A DNA stretch of 22,753 nt from Clostridiales bacterium (GCA_003537755.1 DPQS01000060.1:1-22753); one strand, 5' to 3'; positions 7,592-16,418 are shown, numbered from the stretch's first letter. The notes: generated by a model from the letters alone, not told the origin. Numbers and translations are program-made.

Positions 7592-8273
7592 ATTTAGTTG
7601 TGTTATACGTGTTTCTGTTTTTAGCGTCGGCTTCTTTGTCGACTTGGGTGTAGTTTAATTCGATGTCTACTCGCTCCTTTGTTACAAAAATATTTTTTAC
7701 CGGTAGTGGTACCAAGAGATTTGGATTTAAGTTTTGGGCTTGATTTATGTATTGTAAAATCTTCTTTTCGGTAAGGGCATTTTTGTCTTGCAATTCAGTG
7801 TTTTGTAGTTGTAACTCAAGCAAAGTTTTTCTGTATTCCGGCTCGTCCAAGCGAGCCTTAGTGGTATCGCTGAAGATGCCTGCTTCTAACGCTTTTATCA
7901 AGTTAGCAATGGATTTTTCCGTTTGTGCTAATTCTTTTGTCAACACAAGTTTTTTGTCATGCTGTTTGTTGTTGGCCGTGTAAATTTCGTAACATTTGTG
8001 GGCAAGAAATTTTCTCTTTTCTTCCGTGCATATAACCTGATAAAGCGCATGATAAACAAGTAGTTCAAGATTTTCTTTGTTTGTATAGGTGAAGCAATGT
8101 GAACATCGGTAGTACCTGAAAACTCTGCCGCTCTTTGAGGTGCCTGCTACAATAGTTTGTCGAGGGATTGTAATTTGTAACCGAATATCCAAACAAGATA
8201 TTCGGTTGTATCGAACAAAATCAAGGACGCTCAAATCGCTATAAACGGTTTGCTTGGTTAACATTTTTACCAT
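7590..8273 (-). pseudogene. C-terminal remnant of a large serine recombinase
   Basis: The open frame encodes 227 residues. From about residue 43 it matches the C-terminal part of large serine recombinases: the end of the zinc ribbon (AGTSKSGRVFRYYRCSHC), then a long helical coiled coil (LTKELAQTEKSIANLIKALE, AGIFSDTTKARLDEPEYRK) and the closing NIFVTKERVDIELNY strand. The serine catalytic domain and the recombinase domain, together about 300 residues, are absent upstream. The first 40 residues look unrelated and contain a perfect inverted repeat. Such recombinases move integrative elements, so this is most likely the scar of a lost or decayed element. I see no functional start site. The family is clear; the claim that it is non-functional is inference from the truncation. 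Confidence 0.75.
8179..8207. repeat. Perfect 11-bp inverted repeat inside the recombinase remnant
   Basis: AACCGAATATC (8179-8189), loop CAAACAA, GATATTCGGTT (8197-8207). No T run follows on either strand, so it is not a normal terminator. It lies exactly where similarity to recombinases begins to fail. Confidence 0.6.
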
Positions 8274-8521
8274 TGCAATTTGTCTAATTTTATTGTATAT
8301 TGTAATTGCGCCGATTTCAGAAATGCGTTGTATGTGGTTTGGTTGGTTTTGACCAAACTACAAACGATTAAAGGGATTGATGTTTGCAAAGGGGAAACGC
8401 TTTTTAAGTATTGTTCACTTTGCGTACAAAAGTTTGTTAGACAAGGCGGCGTTTATTATGTCTACATATAATTTTAAAAACAAAAAATCGCTTAGTTAAT
8501 ACAAGGAGGATGCGACGTAAT
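8274..8521. other. Regulatory region upstream of the AraC regulator gene
   Basis: No gene is supported here; a 63-codon + frame at 8280-8471 has no ribosome binding site or recognisable content. An inverted repeat at 8334-8361 and a TATAAT box at 8467-8472 are present. The TATAAT has no good -35 at 17 bases (TAGACA at 8438-8443 is 23 bases away), which suggests an activator-dependent promoter. Confidence 0.5.
8334..8361. repeat. Inverted repeat, candidate operator upstream of araC-type gene
   Basis: GTGGTTTGGT (8334-8343) pairs with ACCAAACTAC (8352-8361) over 10 positions with one G-T pair, around an 8-base loop. Confidence 0.45.
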
Positions 8522-9379
8522 ATGATACAACCGTACGTCAGATTTTGCATGCAAGACACTGTCGACCGTAAGTGGAACGTTTCTCGTTCTATTTGGGATT
8601 ACGAGTTGATTTACATCGCGGAGGGTTCCATGGTGGTGCAATGTGACGGAACGCAAAGTATTGCCAACGTCGGCGATATAGTTTTTTTACGTCCCGACGT
8701 GCCGCACATATTAAGTAGCGGAAGCGAGGTGACGCGTCAACCGCATGTGCATTTTGACTTTTTTAAAGACGATTTGTCCGCTGTTATACCCGTTTCGCTG
8801 AAAAACAAGTGTGACATGACCGATACGGAAAAAACATATTTCCGTCGTGATGACCTTGTTAATCTCGGCATGGACTTTCCTACAATACTGCATTTGTACG
8901 ATCCTGTCCCTATACGCAATATTTTGTATCGCATAATAGACGAATATCGTCTTAATTTGCCTATGCGAGAAACGTTTATGTCCGCGTTGATGACGGAAAT
9001 GTTGGTATCCGTGCAACGTAGTTATGCCGCTGCCAAAACGGAATTGCGACACGAACATATTATTGCTTTCGACAATGTTCAGCGTTATATCCTTGACAAC
9101 ATAGACCGCAACGTGACTGTTGCGGAACTTGCCGAGTTTGCATATCTGAGTAAGTATCACTTTATACGTGCGTTTACCGAGTATTTCGGGACTACGCCTC
9201 ATAAATTTATAACCCGTTTGCGTACAGATCGCGCAAAGGAGCTTATTATATACGATAGCTCTTTGTCTCTTAGCGATATAGCCGAAAAGATGAATTTTGA
9301 CTCGGTGCAAACCTTTTCGATTTGGTTCAAAAAGAACGTCGGAATTGCTCCGTCGGAGTACAGAGAAAAACGAAAATAG
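8522..9379 (+). CDS. AraC-family transcriptional regulator with cupin sensor domain
   Basis: The start at 8522 gives 285 residues. The in-frame ATG at 8510 touches the AAGGAGG ribosome binding site (8503-8509) and is too close to be used, while 8522 is 12 bases away. The N-terminal half (about 20-110) is a cupin-type sensor domain with WDYELIYIAEGSMVVQ and GDIVFLRPDVPHIL, typical of sugar-sensing AraC proteins. Residues 186-285 hold the two helix-turn-helix motifs (TVAELAEFAYLSKYHFIRAF and SLSDIAEKMNFDSVQTFSIW) and the closing GIAPSEYRE. It directly precedes a sugar importer operon on the same strand and is very likely its activator, with a glycan breakdown product as the signal. The actual sugar cannot be read from the sequence. 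Confidence 0.93.
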   Translation: MIQPYVRFCMQDTVDRKWNVSRSIWDYELIYIAEGSMVVQCDGTQSIANVGDIVFLRPDVPHILSSGSEVTRQPHVHFDFFKDDLSAVIPVSLKNKCDMTDTEKTYFRRDDLVNLGMDFPTILHLYDPVPIRNILYRIIDEYRLNLPMRETFMSALMTEMLVSVQRSYAAAKTELRHEHIIAFDNVQRYILDNIDRNVTVAELAEFAYLSKYHFIRAFTEYFGTTPHKFITRLRTDRAKELIIYDSSLSLSDIAEKMNFDSVQTFSIWFKKNVGIAPSEYREKRK

Positions 9380-9395
9380 CAATTTTTCATAAATA

Positions 9396-9442
9396 GTTTA
9401 ACAATTTTTACTATTTGTTTACAATGACATTGATGGTAAAAT
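9396..9442 (+). promoter_or_regulatory. Promoter of the sugar operon with candidate AraC half-sites
   Basis: GTTTAACAAT (9396-9405) and GTTTACAATG (9417-9426) are near-copies exactly 21 bases apart, two helical turns, which is the usual spacing of AraC half-sites. The second overlaps the candidate -35 (TTGTTT 9415-9420, or TTTACA 9418-9423). TAAAAT (9437-9442) is the likely -10. This arrangement fits activation by the AraC protein just upstream. Confidence 0.45.
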
Positions 9443-9473
9443 TATGTCAAAGACTTCATCTTGGAGGTTTGGC

Positions 9474-11123
9474 ATGAAAAAGTCAATGTCATTTATTATT
9501 TGTTTATTATTGGCTTTGTCTACTTTATTTGTTTTTGTCGGATGTGATTCGGCAGAAGAGGAAGGCGTAACTACGATAAAAATGTCAGTGGTATGGAACG
9601 GACTTTCCTCGATGAAACCCACGGACAACGACAATCGCATTGCAAAGATTATACGCCAAAAAACAGGTGTAAAAATCGATATCAAGTGGGTAAACGGAAC
9701 GGAAAACGAGCAACTGGTACGTATTTTTAGCACCGGAAGGAATATGCCCGACGTAATTATGTCGCCATATTGGGGTGGCGGCGATTCTTGTAGCGATACG
9801 ATACGTAAAGCCGCAAAGGACGGCTTGTTGCTGCCGCTTGATGACTTGATTGCCGATTACGCACCTAACCTTACAGGCGCATTTACCGAGGGCGTAGCCA
9901 AGAACTTTGTTCAAAATGAGCTATCTCAACCCGAATTTGACGGCAAAAAATATATACTTCCCATGCATACGCCTAAAAACATAGACGAGTACCAAAACTG
10001 GGGATATACGGTTTATGCCCGAAAGGATATTTTGGAAACTTTGAATGTCGACGCAAGTCAAGTTAATACGTCGGAAAAGGTGTACGAGCTTGCAAAAAAA
10101 ATAAACAAGGGCGGCTTTGTTGACATTAACGGCAACGCAATCATTCCCGCATCTTGTTGGGCATACGGCTACGGTGCAGAGTGCTACATGAATTCGTTCA
10201 AAACGCGTGGCTTTACCGAAGTGGTGAACAAAGGCGATCATTACGAGTGGTCGGCATTTCAATCCAATGTAGACGACGAAGTTAAATTTATGCAAAAAAT
10301 GGTTAGTGAGGGGTTGTTTGACAAAACGGCATTTTCGCACAACGAAACTACGGCATTATCTAAGCATGTTACAGGCGGCGTCGGACTTACCGCAACTCAA
10401 TATCCTTATTTGAAAAAGAACCTGAAAAATACTTTGTATGCTACCAATCCCGAAATGGAATATGTGCCGCTCGGACCTATCCTCGACGCAAACGGCAATA
10501 GATATATGCCCAATACCTTGTACGAGGAAGGCGGATACTACGGTTTTGCCGTATTGACAATCACTAAGGATTGTAAACCGGAAAAGCGTGAAGCGTTGAT
10601 GAAATACCTCAATTTTATCAACAGCGACGAAGGAAAACTTTTGGCTTACCTCGGCGAAGAGGGTGTGGATTATACTGTGAGCGACAACGGAGAGTATTGT
10701 ATGACGGCGGATTTCTTTGCCAAGGAAAAAGCCGATCCAAACTATGCTTACAATCAAGGGATAGACACCTACTTTACTTTCGGTGTGTCTCGTGTGCCTT
10801 TCAACACCTTTGATGCGGCTCGCGAGGAAACCCCCGATAAAACTTATGCCGCGGTTAAGGCTATGTACCCTGTAAAGGAAGTAAAAGGTACTCGTGCAAG
10901 CGCATGGGACGAAGAGTTTGCCGATATAGATTACTTGCATGGCATTTTGGAAACGGTAGATTACACCTTGACTATGCAAAGCGCATACTGTGCCGATACC
11001 CAAGCGGAAGCATTGAAAAAACTGGAAGATTACCGACAGGCTATCAATACCAAGGGTTACCTGCAAAAATATCTTGAATGGCTTTTTGCCAAAATAGGTA
11101 ATCGTACCGATATTTTGTATTGA
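9474..11123 (+). CDS. Sugar ABC transporter substrate-binding lipoprotein (LplA type)
   Basis: The ATG at 9474 follows GGAGG by 6 bases and begins a lipoprotein signal peptide (MKKSMSFIICLLLALS...FVGC), with the lipidated cysteine at C24; the in-frame ATG at 9444 lacks these. The 549-residue product is a large type 1 extracellular solute-binding protein, the size seen with LplB/LplC permeases for complex oligosaccharides. It has the usual segments NMPDVIMSPYWGG, LLPLDDLIADYAPNLT and a late KCxPEKREALMKYLNFINSDEGK-like region (here DCKPEKREALMKYLNF). It would be anchored to the outer face of the membrane and deliver glycan fragments to the permeases encoded next. The permease gene starts within a few bases of its stop, indicating one operon. 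The substrate is not evident from the sequence. Confidence 0.92.
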   Translation: MKKSMSFIICLLLALSTLFVFVGCDSAEEEGVTTIKMSVVWNGLSSMKPTDNDNRIAKIIRQKTGVKIDIKWVNGTENEQLVRIFSTGRNMPDVIMSPYWGGGDSCSDTIRKAAKDGLLLPLDDLIADYAPNLTGAFTEGVAKNFVQNELSQPEFDGKKYILPMHTPKNIDEYQNWGYTVYARKDILETLNVDASQVNTSEKVYELAKKINKGGFVDINGNAIIPASCWAYGYGAECYMNSFKTRGFTEVVNKGDHYEWSAFQSNVDDEVKFMQKMVSEGLFDKTAFSHNETTALSKHVTGGVGLTATQYPYLKKNLKNTLYATNPEMEYVPLGPILDANGNRYMPNTLYEEGGYYGFAVLTITKDCKPEKREALMKYLNFINSDEGKLLAYLGEEGVDYTVSDNGEYCMTADFFAKEKADPNYAYNQGIDTYFTFGVSRVPFNTFDAAREETPDKTYAAVKAMYPVKEVKGTRASAWDEEFADIDYLHGILETVDYTLTMQSAYCADTQAEALKKLEDYRQAINTKGYLQKYLEWLFAKIGNRTDILY

Positions 11124-11128
11124 AAATT

Positions 11129-12094
11129 ATGATAAATACTTCGAGAATTAAAAAAGTAGGATTGTCCGCAAAATTAGGGCAGACATGGCGCACGATAAAG
11201 CGATACAAGGTGTTGTACCTGTTTTTATTACCGGCGGTAGTGTGGTTTTTCGTGTTTTGTTACATTCCTATGGGCGGTCTGATAATGGTGGCAAAGGATT
11301 ATTCCTTTGTCAAAGGAATACTTGCTTCACCGTGGGAAGAGCCTTGGTACAAAAACTTCCAATTGTTTTTCAACATGCCTGAATTGAAGAACATGGTGAA
11401 GAACACTGTCGTGATTGCCTTGTTGCGTTTGGCTTTGTTTCCTGCGCCGATAATATTGGCAATTATGCTTAACGAGGTACGCAACCCCGTTTTCAAAAAA
11501 ATAGTACAGACGATATCCTATTTTCCGTTTTTCATTTCGTGGGTTATCGTTACTTCGATGCTGGAACAACTATTGACGCCATACGGTAGCGGCGGTCCGC
11601 TGTATCACATGTTGCAATTGCTGTCCGGTAGCGATCAAGTACGTTACTATATGATAGATAAGCCATACTTCTACCCGTTGGTCGTAATTACCTACTTGTG
11701 GAAGACAATCGGTTGGAATTCGATAGTGTACCTTGCGGCAATTTCCAACATAGATCCTTCTTTGTTCGAAGCGGCGGAAATCGACGGTTGCAGTCGTATG
11801 CGTGTCATCCGCAAGGTAATTCTTCCGCACCTTAAAACGCCTATCACATTGTTGTTTGTAATGGCATTGGGCTCGATAATGTCGGCAGGGTTCGAGCAAA
11901 TCTACTTTTTGCAGTCGCCCGCCAACTACGATTACAGCAACGTTTTGGACGTGTTGGTGGTTAAGTACGGTATAGAACAAGGCAAATATGCGATTGCGGC
12001 TGTCGCGGGACTCTTTCAAGGGGTAATAGGGTTGATTTTTATAGTTATAGGTAATACCGTTACCAAGAAAACGGGAGGTGCTTCGCTGTGGTAA
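11129..12094 (+). CDS. Sugar ABC transporter permease, LplB type
   Basis: This 321-residue integral membrane protein has about six transmembrane segments and the ABC permease EAA loop EAAEIDGCSRMRVIRKVILP (214-233) that docks on the ATPase. The start is uncertain: ATG at 11129 lies 5 bases after the binding-protein stop, while TTG at 11120 overlaps that stop. Neither has a strong ribosome binding site, so translation is probably coupled to the gene before. The N-terminal FLLPAVVWFFVFCYIPMGGL segment is typical of the LplB/YtcP group, which carries pectin-, mannan- or other complex-polysaccharide fragments. Its stop overlaps the start of the next permease by 7 bases. Confidence 0.94.
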   Translation: MINTSRIKKVGLSAKLGQTWRTIKRYKVLYLFLLPAVVWFFVFCYIPMGGLIMVAKDYSFVKGILASPWEEPWYKNFQLFFNMPELKNMVKNTVVIALLRLALFPAPIILAIMLNEVRNPVFKKIVQTISYFPFFISWVIVTSMLEQLLTPYGSGGPLYHMLQLLSGSDQVRYYMIDKPYFYPLVVITYLWKTIGWNSIVYLAAISNIDPSLFEAAEIDGCSRMRVIRKVILPHLKTPITLLFVMALGSIMSAGFEQIYFLQSPANYDYSNVLDVLVVKYGIEQGKYAIAAVAGLFQGVIGLIFIVIGNTVTKKTGGASLW

Positions 12095-13017
12095 ACTCTC
12101 GCATACTTACAAAAAAACATAAAAAACTTCCCTCTTTCAAACGTAAGCTTTCCCCCGGAGAAAAAACCTTTGAAGTAATTAATATAATTTTGCTTGTAGG
12201 GCTTGCAATTACGATGGTGTATCCGATGTACTATATCGTGGTGTTGTCTTTCAGCGACGGCGTAGACGCGTTAAAGGGCGGAATTTGGCTGTTTCCGCGA
12301 GTGTTTACGCTGGACAACTACAAGCAGGTTTTTGCAAACAAGCAGTTGCTTACGGCGTTTGTCGTATCGGTGGTACGTACGGTTGTGGGAACGGCGGTGT
12401 CGGTAATATTGATTGCAATGATGGCATATGCACTTTATCAAAAAGACTTGCCGGGCAGGCGAGCGTTGAATAAGTTTTTCTTTTTCACGACCATCTTCAG
12501 CGGCGGCATGATCCCGACGATAAGCTTGCTTAATCGGCTGCAACTGTTAGACAATCCGCTTGTTTACGTGTTACCTGCAATCTACTCATTTTACAATATG
12601 CTGTTGATACGCACCTCTTTCGAGGCTACTCCCGTCGCACTGCGGGAAGCGGCACTGATGGACGGAGTTAGCGAGTGGAAAATCTTTTGGAAAGTGTACA
12701 TGCCGCTAAATAAACCCGTACTCGCTACGGTTGCGTTGTTTACGGCGGTATTTCATTGGAACGATTGGTTCGCCGGCAGTTACTACATTTCTACCGATTG
12801 GATGAAGCCTGCCGCAACCATCCTGCAGGAGATGCTTTCCGAAGCGTTAGGCAATTTATCCAACGCCAGCGCGACGGGAGGCGCGGCAATTACTACTACC
12901 GCACAAACGTTGCAAATGGCTTTTGTGGTAGTAATCACCTTCCCGATAATGGTAGTTTATCCCTTTTTGCAAAAATATTTCACCAAAGGCGCAGTTGTAG
13001 GCTCGATAAAGGAGTAG
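12088..13017 (+). CDS. Sugar ABC transporter permease, LplC type
   Basis: Translation starts at GTG (12088), 9 bases after a GGGAGG ribosome binding site and inside the end of the preceding permease gene. The 309-residue protein has about six membrane segments and the EAA loop REAALMDGVSEWKIFWKVYM near residue 187. Features of the LplC/YtdP-associated CUT1 group are the FSDGVDALKGGIWLFPRVFTL loop and the C-terminal FLQKYFTKGAVVGSIKE, which is nearly universal in this group. It pairs with the LplB-type permease to form the importer channel. A 55-base gap with a small CTTCC-GTC-GGAAG hairpin (13025-13037) separates it from the next lipoprotein gene. Confidence 0.95.
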   Translation: MVNSRILTKKHKKLPSFKRKLSPGEKTFEVINIILLVGLAITMVYPMYYIVVLSFSDGVDALKGGIWLFPRVFTLDNYKQVFANKQLLTAFVVSVVRTVVGTAVSVILIAMMAYALYQKDLPGRRALNKFFFFTTIFSGGMIPTISLLNRLQLLDNPLVYVLPAIYSFYNMLLIRTSFEATPVALREAALMDGVSEWKIFWKVYMPLNKPVLATVALFTAVFHWNDWFAGSYYISTDWMKPAATILQEMLSEALGNLSNASATGGAAITTTAQTLQMAFVVVITFPIMVVYPFLQKYFTKGAVVGSIKE

Positions 13018-13072
13018 TGCGCGCCTTCCGTCGGAAGTGTTTGTCCGTCGGTCAAAGTTTAATGGAGAATGT

Positions 13073-15355
13073 ATGAAAAAAGTAATATGTATTGTATGTT
13101 TATTGACATTGTGCGTCGGTATTCTGTTTGGATGTGTTCCCAAAAGCGATGAGGATCTGATAGACGGCACGGTTAAAATCACGGAAACGCAAGATTTCGT
13201 CACCTTGGAAAACGGACGCTTGTCAATGTCTTTCGTAAAGGAAAACGGCTCGATGTATTCCTTCAAAAACAACGTAACGAAGACCGACTTTATCGAAGGT
13301 TCGACGGGCGGAAACTGGGCGTTATTTTTGGATACCACGACGGATAATGCTTTCCAAAGCAATCCGACAGGTAACGGAACAATCGTTATCACTTCGCGCA
13401 AGCAAAAAGCCGAAGTCACAAAGCAGGAAACCGAAAACGGCATTTCGTTGGTTTTTTCCTACGACGTGAATGTTGACAGTAACGATAAAAGCGGCAAAAT
13501 CATTGTCAAACAAACGGTGACGTTGAATAACGGACAATCCGACGCAACCATTTCCTACGAATTGGAAAACCAAACGAAAAATACAGTGATTACGACTTTT
13601 GTCGGCGCTCAATTGTCGGGAATCAAAAACGAAAAGGGCGACTACAACCTGTTTTGGCCGTACAAGGAAGGCAAAATCTACCAAGAAGCGGTCAAAATGG
13701 TTAAAACGGCAAAGGATGATTCCGCAAGAATGGTGGCGGCTTATCCGTTGCCCATGTCTATGCAACTTGTACAGCTGTACAACGACAAACAATCTATGTA
13801 TTACTTTGTTGCCGATTCCCAGCGGGAGTACAAGGAATTTAACTTCGGTGCTTTTATAAACAAAGGTCAGTATGACTTTCAAGGAGTGCAGGTTGCCGAC
13901 AAGGTTTCGTTGTCGTGCAGTCGTTATCCGTTTGTTTCTTACGGACAATCAAAGACGATGACGACGATAGCGGGCGTTTCCGACCACGGCGATTGGTATG
14001 ACGGAAGCAACAAATATCGCGCTTTTTTGCAACAGGCGGGAATGACAAGACAAGCTAACGCATTAACCGCGGAATGGACGGGCTTTTCGGTGCTTATAGG
14101 CACTCAATACGGCGATAAGCAATTTGCAAGTTACACACAAGCCGAAGGGTTTAAGGACACTTACACGAACTGGGCGGAGCGGACCAACCGCTACGGAGTG
14201 ACGAGTACGACTCTGATCGGATGGCACAAGGGCGGATTTGACGCAATGTATCCCGATTACGAGTTTCAAACGGGCGTCGGCTTCGGAGAAGAAGCGTTTG
14301 CTTCGGCAATGAAGACGGGACACGCCAACGGCAATACTTTCCTGGCATACATCAATGCTCACATTGCCGACAAAAATTCCAAGTGGAGCAATACGGTCTA
14401 CAATCCGAGTAACGGGGTAACGAATATGGAACAAGCCGCAATCAAAACCAAGGGCTTTTCCTCCGCCGCGACAAAGGAAGATTACATCGATTACATGATT
14501 AGTGAAAGTTACGGTACGGGTACATACTACTACGCCATGTGTCCCGACAGTGCCGAGTTTAGAAAGGCAATAGTCGACGCCGTAGAGCGGTTGCGCAACA
14601 ACGGTATCGATGGTATTTGGTTCGACCAATTGATGGAAATGTCTGCAAATCTTTGCTTTGACGCTTCGCACGGTCATCAAACTCCCGCTACGGCATACGG
14701 AGAGGGCTACAAACAAATGTTTGGCGAAATAGAAAAAGCAATGGCAAAGAAAAGCGGCGATTACATATTTGCCGCAGAGGGCGTTTGCGACGCATATGTC
14801 GAGTATGTCGATGTTTGTGGTTACATGTGGGGAAGAAAACTCGGTGCAAGGGATACCGACGGAAAAAATATGTCCCCCGAACTTACTCGGTTTACCATAC
14901 CTGCTAAGTTTTTAGGGATAGAAGGCGCGGGTACAAACTCCGGCGACGCAGACGAATTTGCAAGAGCGTTTGTAATGTCCGATCCGTTTTTGGCAGATCC
15001 TTACAAGCCGTCGGTGGGTACATTGACGAGTATTTACGCGCAAGACTCCACCTACCTTACGGGGCGTTACGTGGACATGGAAGGCGCAAGTTGTACTGCG
15101 GAAAACATAATCTTCGGTTTGACGGTGTCAAACGACAACAAAAAGATTGTGCTTAGTGCATACAACTACGACTCGGAAAAAGCGTTCGGCGCAAAAGTAA
15201 CAATTGATTTGGCACGTCTGGGACTTGGCGACAAAAAGATCGTTTCGGCGGTCGAAATGTTTAGCGGTGACAAAATTTCTTACAACGGTAGTGAAATTTT
15301 GTTACCTGACATGGACGAATTGGGCATAACATCGATATTGATAGAATTGAAATAA
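13073..15355 (+). CDS. DUF6259-like lipoprotein, candidate extracellular glycoside hydrolase
   Basis: The ATG at 13073 follows GGAGA and begins a lipoprotein signal peptide with the lipidated cysteine at C21 (ILFGC); a GTG at 13037 in the same frame has neither. The 760-residue product has a beta-rich N-terminal part (about 40-320, with the repeated pattern of a galactose-mutarotase-like domain). A TIM-barrel-like part follows, with GWHKGGFDAMYPDYE (383-397) and NNGIDGIWFDQL, where D518 sits at a strand end. FAAEGVCDAY (E569) and a C-terminal beta domain complete it. This order matches DUF6259-type putative glycosidases. D518 and E569 are candidate catalytic residues by position only. It would sit on the cell surface and trim a glycan before import. 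The substrate and activity are not established. Confidence 0.72.
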   Translation: MKKVICIVCLLTLCVGILFGCVPKSDEDLIDGTVKITETQDFVTLENGRLSMSFVKENGSMYSFKNNVTKTDFIEGSTGGNWALFLDTTTDNAFQSNPTGNGTIVITSRKQKAEVTKQETENGISLVFSYDVNVDSNDKSGKIIVKQTVTLNNGQSDATISYELENQTKNTVITTFVGAQLSGIKNEKGDYNLFWPYKEGKIYQEAVKMVKTAKDDSARMVAAYPLPMSMQLVQLYNDKQSMYYFVADSQREYKEFNFGAFINKGQYDFQGVQVADKVSLSCSRYPFVSYGQSKTMTTIAGVSDHGDWYDGSNKYRAFLQQAGMTRQANALTAEWTGFSVLIGTQYGDKQFASYTQAEGFKDTYTNWAERTNRYGVTSTTLIGWHKGGFDAMYPDYEFQTGVGFGEEAFASAMKTGHANGNTFLAYINAHIADKNSKWSNTVYNPSNGVTNMEQAAIKTKGFSSAATKEDYIDYMISESYGTGTYYYAMCPDSAEFRKAIVDAVERLRNNGIDGIWFDQLMEMSANLCFDASHGHQTPATAYGEGYKQMFGEIEKAMAKKSGDYIFAAEGVCDAYVEYVDVCGYMWGRKLGARDTDGKNMSPELTRFTIPAKFLGIEGAGTNSGDADEFARAFVMSDPFLADPYKPSVGTLTSIYAQDSTYLTGRYVDMEGASCTAENIIFGLTVSNDNKKIVLSAYNYDSEKAFGAKVTIDLARLGLGDKKIVSAVEMFSGDKISYNGSEILLPDMDELGITSILIELK

Positions 15356-15368
15356 GCAAGAGGAAAAC

Positions 15369-16394
15369 ATGAAATTCGACTTTACGAGGTATCAAAAAAT
15401 TCAGTCACGCTCCGTTACCGCGGAAAATTTCAACGGCGAAAAAGGACGCGGGGGAATGGCGACGGAAGGTATGGGAAAAGTTCCTTCGGGCGACTTGGGG
15501 CAAACTTTCAAAATATCGCCTTGCGTATGCGTGGCAAAGCAAAGCTCATTTACGATTTGCGACATCCACGGTAGCGGGGAAGTCAACCATATTTGGATGA
15601 CATGCGCACCGACGGGATTTGACGGTTTCACGATTGAGTTTTACTACGAAGGGGCAAGTTTTCCGTCGGTTAGTTTGCCGTTAGGTAAACTCTTTGCCGT
15701 CGGATACGATCAAAAAAGCATTGTAAATTCACTTATGGTTACCGTTAATCCTGCCGGCGGCATGAATTTATATTGGCCGATTCCGTTTAGAAAAGGTTTG
15801 AAAATACTGCTTAAAAACACCACGGATGAAGATATAGTAATTTACTATCAAGTTGATTATCAACTTAAACGTATTCCGTTGTCAACGTGTTATTTCCATG
15901 CTTTTTACACCGAATCGCTGCCGTTGGAAGTAAAAAAGAATCATATTGTACTTAAAAAGATACACGGGAAAGGCATGTATGCAGGTACTTTTATGACCTT
16001 CAAAACCGACTTCAACACTTGGTGGGGAGAAGGTGAGTTTAAATTCTTTATCGACGGGGATGACAAATTTCCGACAATATGCGGAACGGGTACGGAAGAC
16101 TACTTTGGCGGCGCATGGAATTTTGAACAGCCGATAGGTAAATACCGTTACTTCTCTACGGCGTATCAAGGGCTAGTGGACATAATTCCCGAAGACAGTA
16201 TTTATGTCTCCGATCAGCGTTTTTCCATGTACCGTTGGCATATTACCGATCCCGTATACTTTGGAAAAGACTTGCGCGTGGAAGTGCAAGCAATCGGGTG
16301 GGAAACTGGACTCCAACATTATCGTCCGTTATCCCCGGAAATTACGACAGTGGCGTTTGTTTATCTGAAAAAAGTTACCGATGTAACTAAATAA
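15369..16394 (+). CDS. GH172 (DUF2961) furanosidase, cytoplasmic
   Basis: The 341-residue protein is a compact DUF2961 member, now glycoside hydrolase family GH172. Known members act on alpha-D-fructofuranosides (difructose dianhydride I synthase/hydrolase) or on D-arabinofuranosides of mycobacterial arabinan. The hallmark GTGTEDYFGGAW (239-250) carries E243. WWGEGEFKFFIDGD (218-231) carries E221, about 22 residues earlier, matching the spacing of the two catalytic glutamates reported for the family. RWHITDPVYF is the conserved C-terminal motif. There is no signal peptide, so it should act in the cytoplasm on imported oligosaccharides. An AGAGGA ribosome binding site precedes the ATG, 14 bases after the DUF6259-like gene. 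The later arabinose-5-phosphate isomerase and pentokinase-like genes favour D-arabinofuranose over D-fructofuranose as its product. Confidence 0.88.
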   Translation: MKFDFTRYQKIQSRSVTAENFNGEKGRGGMATEGMGKVPSGDLGQTFKISPCVCVAKQSSFTICDIHGSGEVNHIWMTCAPTGFDGFTIEFYYEGASFPSVSLPLGKLFAVGYDQKSIVNSLMVTVNPAGGMNLYWPIPFRKGLKILLKNTTDEDIVIYYQVDYQLKRIPLSTCYFHAFYTESLPLEVKKNHIVLKKIHGKGMYAGTFMTFKTDFNTWWGEGEFKFFIDGDDKFPTICGTGTEDYFGGAWNFEQPIGKYRYFSTAYQGLVDIIPEDSIYVSDQRFSMYRWHITDPVYFGKDLRVEVQAIGWETGLQHYRPLSPEITTVAFVYLKKVTDVTK

Positions 16395-16418
16395 TAAAAA
16401 ATGAAAGGAGAAACAGCG

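Noticed and set aside
8280..8471. Small + strand open frame of 63 codons
   Set aside because: It starts at TTG, has no ribosome binding site, no recognisable content, and lies in a region with regulatory-looking repeats.
8510..8521. Upstream ATG of the AraC regulator
   Set aside because: It directly touches the AAGGAGG ribosome binding site, leaving no spacing; the ATG at 8522 is preferred.
13025..13037. CTTCC-GTC-GGAAG hairpin as a terminator within the sugar operon
   Set aside because: The stem has only 5 bp and no T run follows; at most it is a minor processing element.
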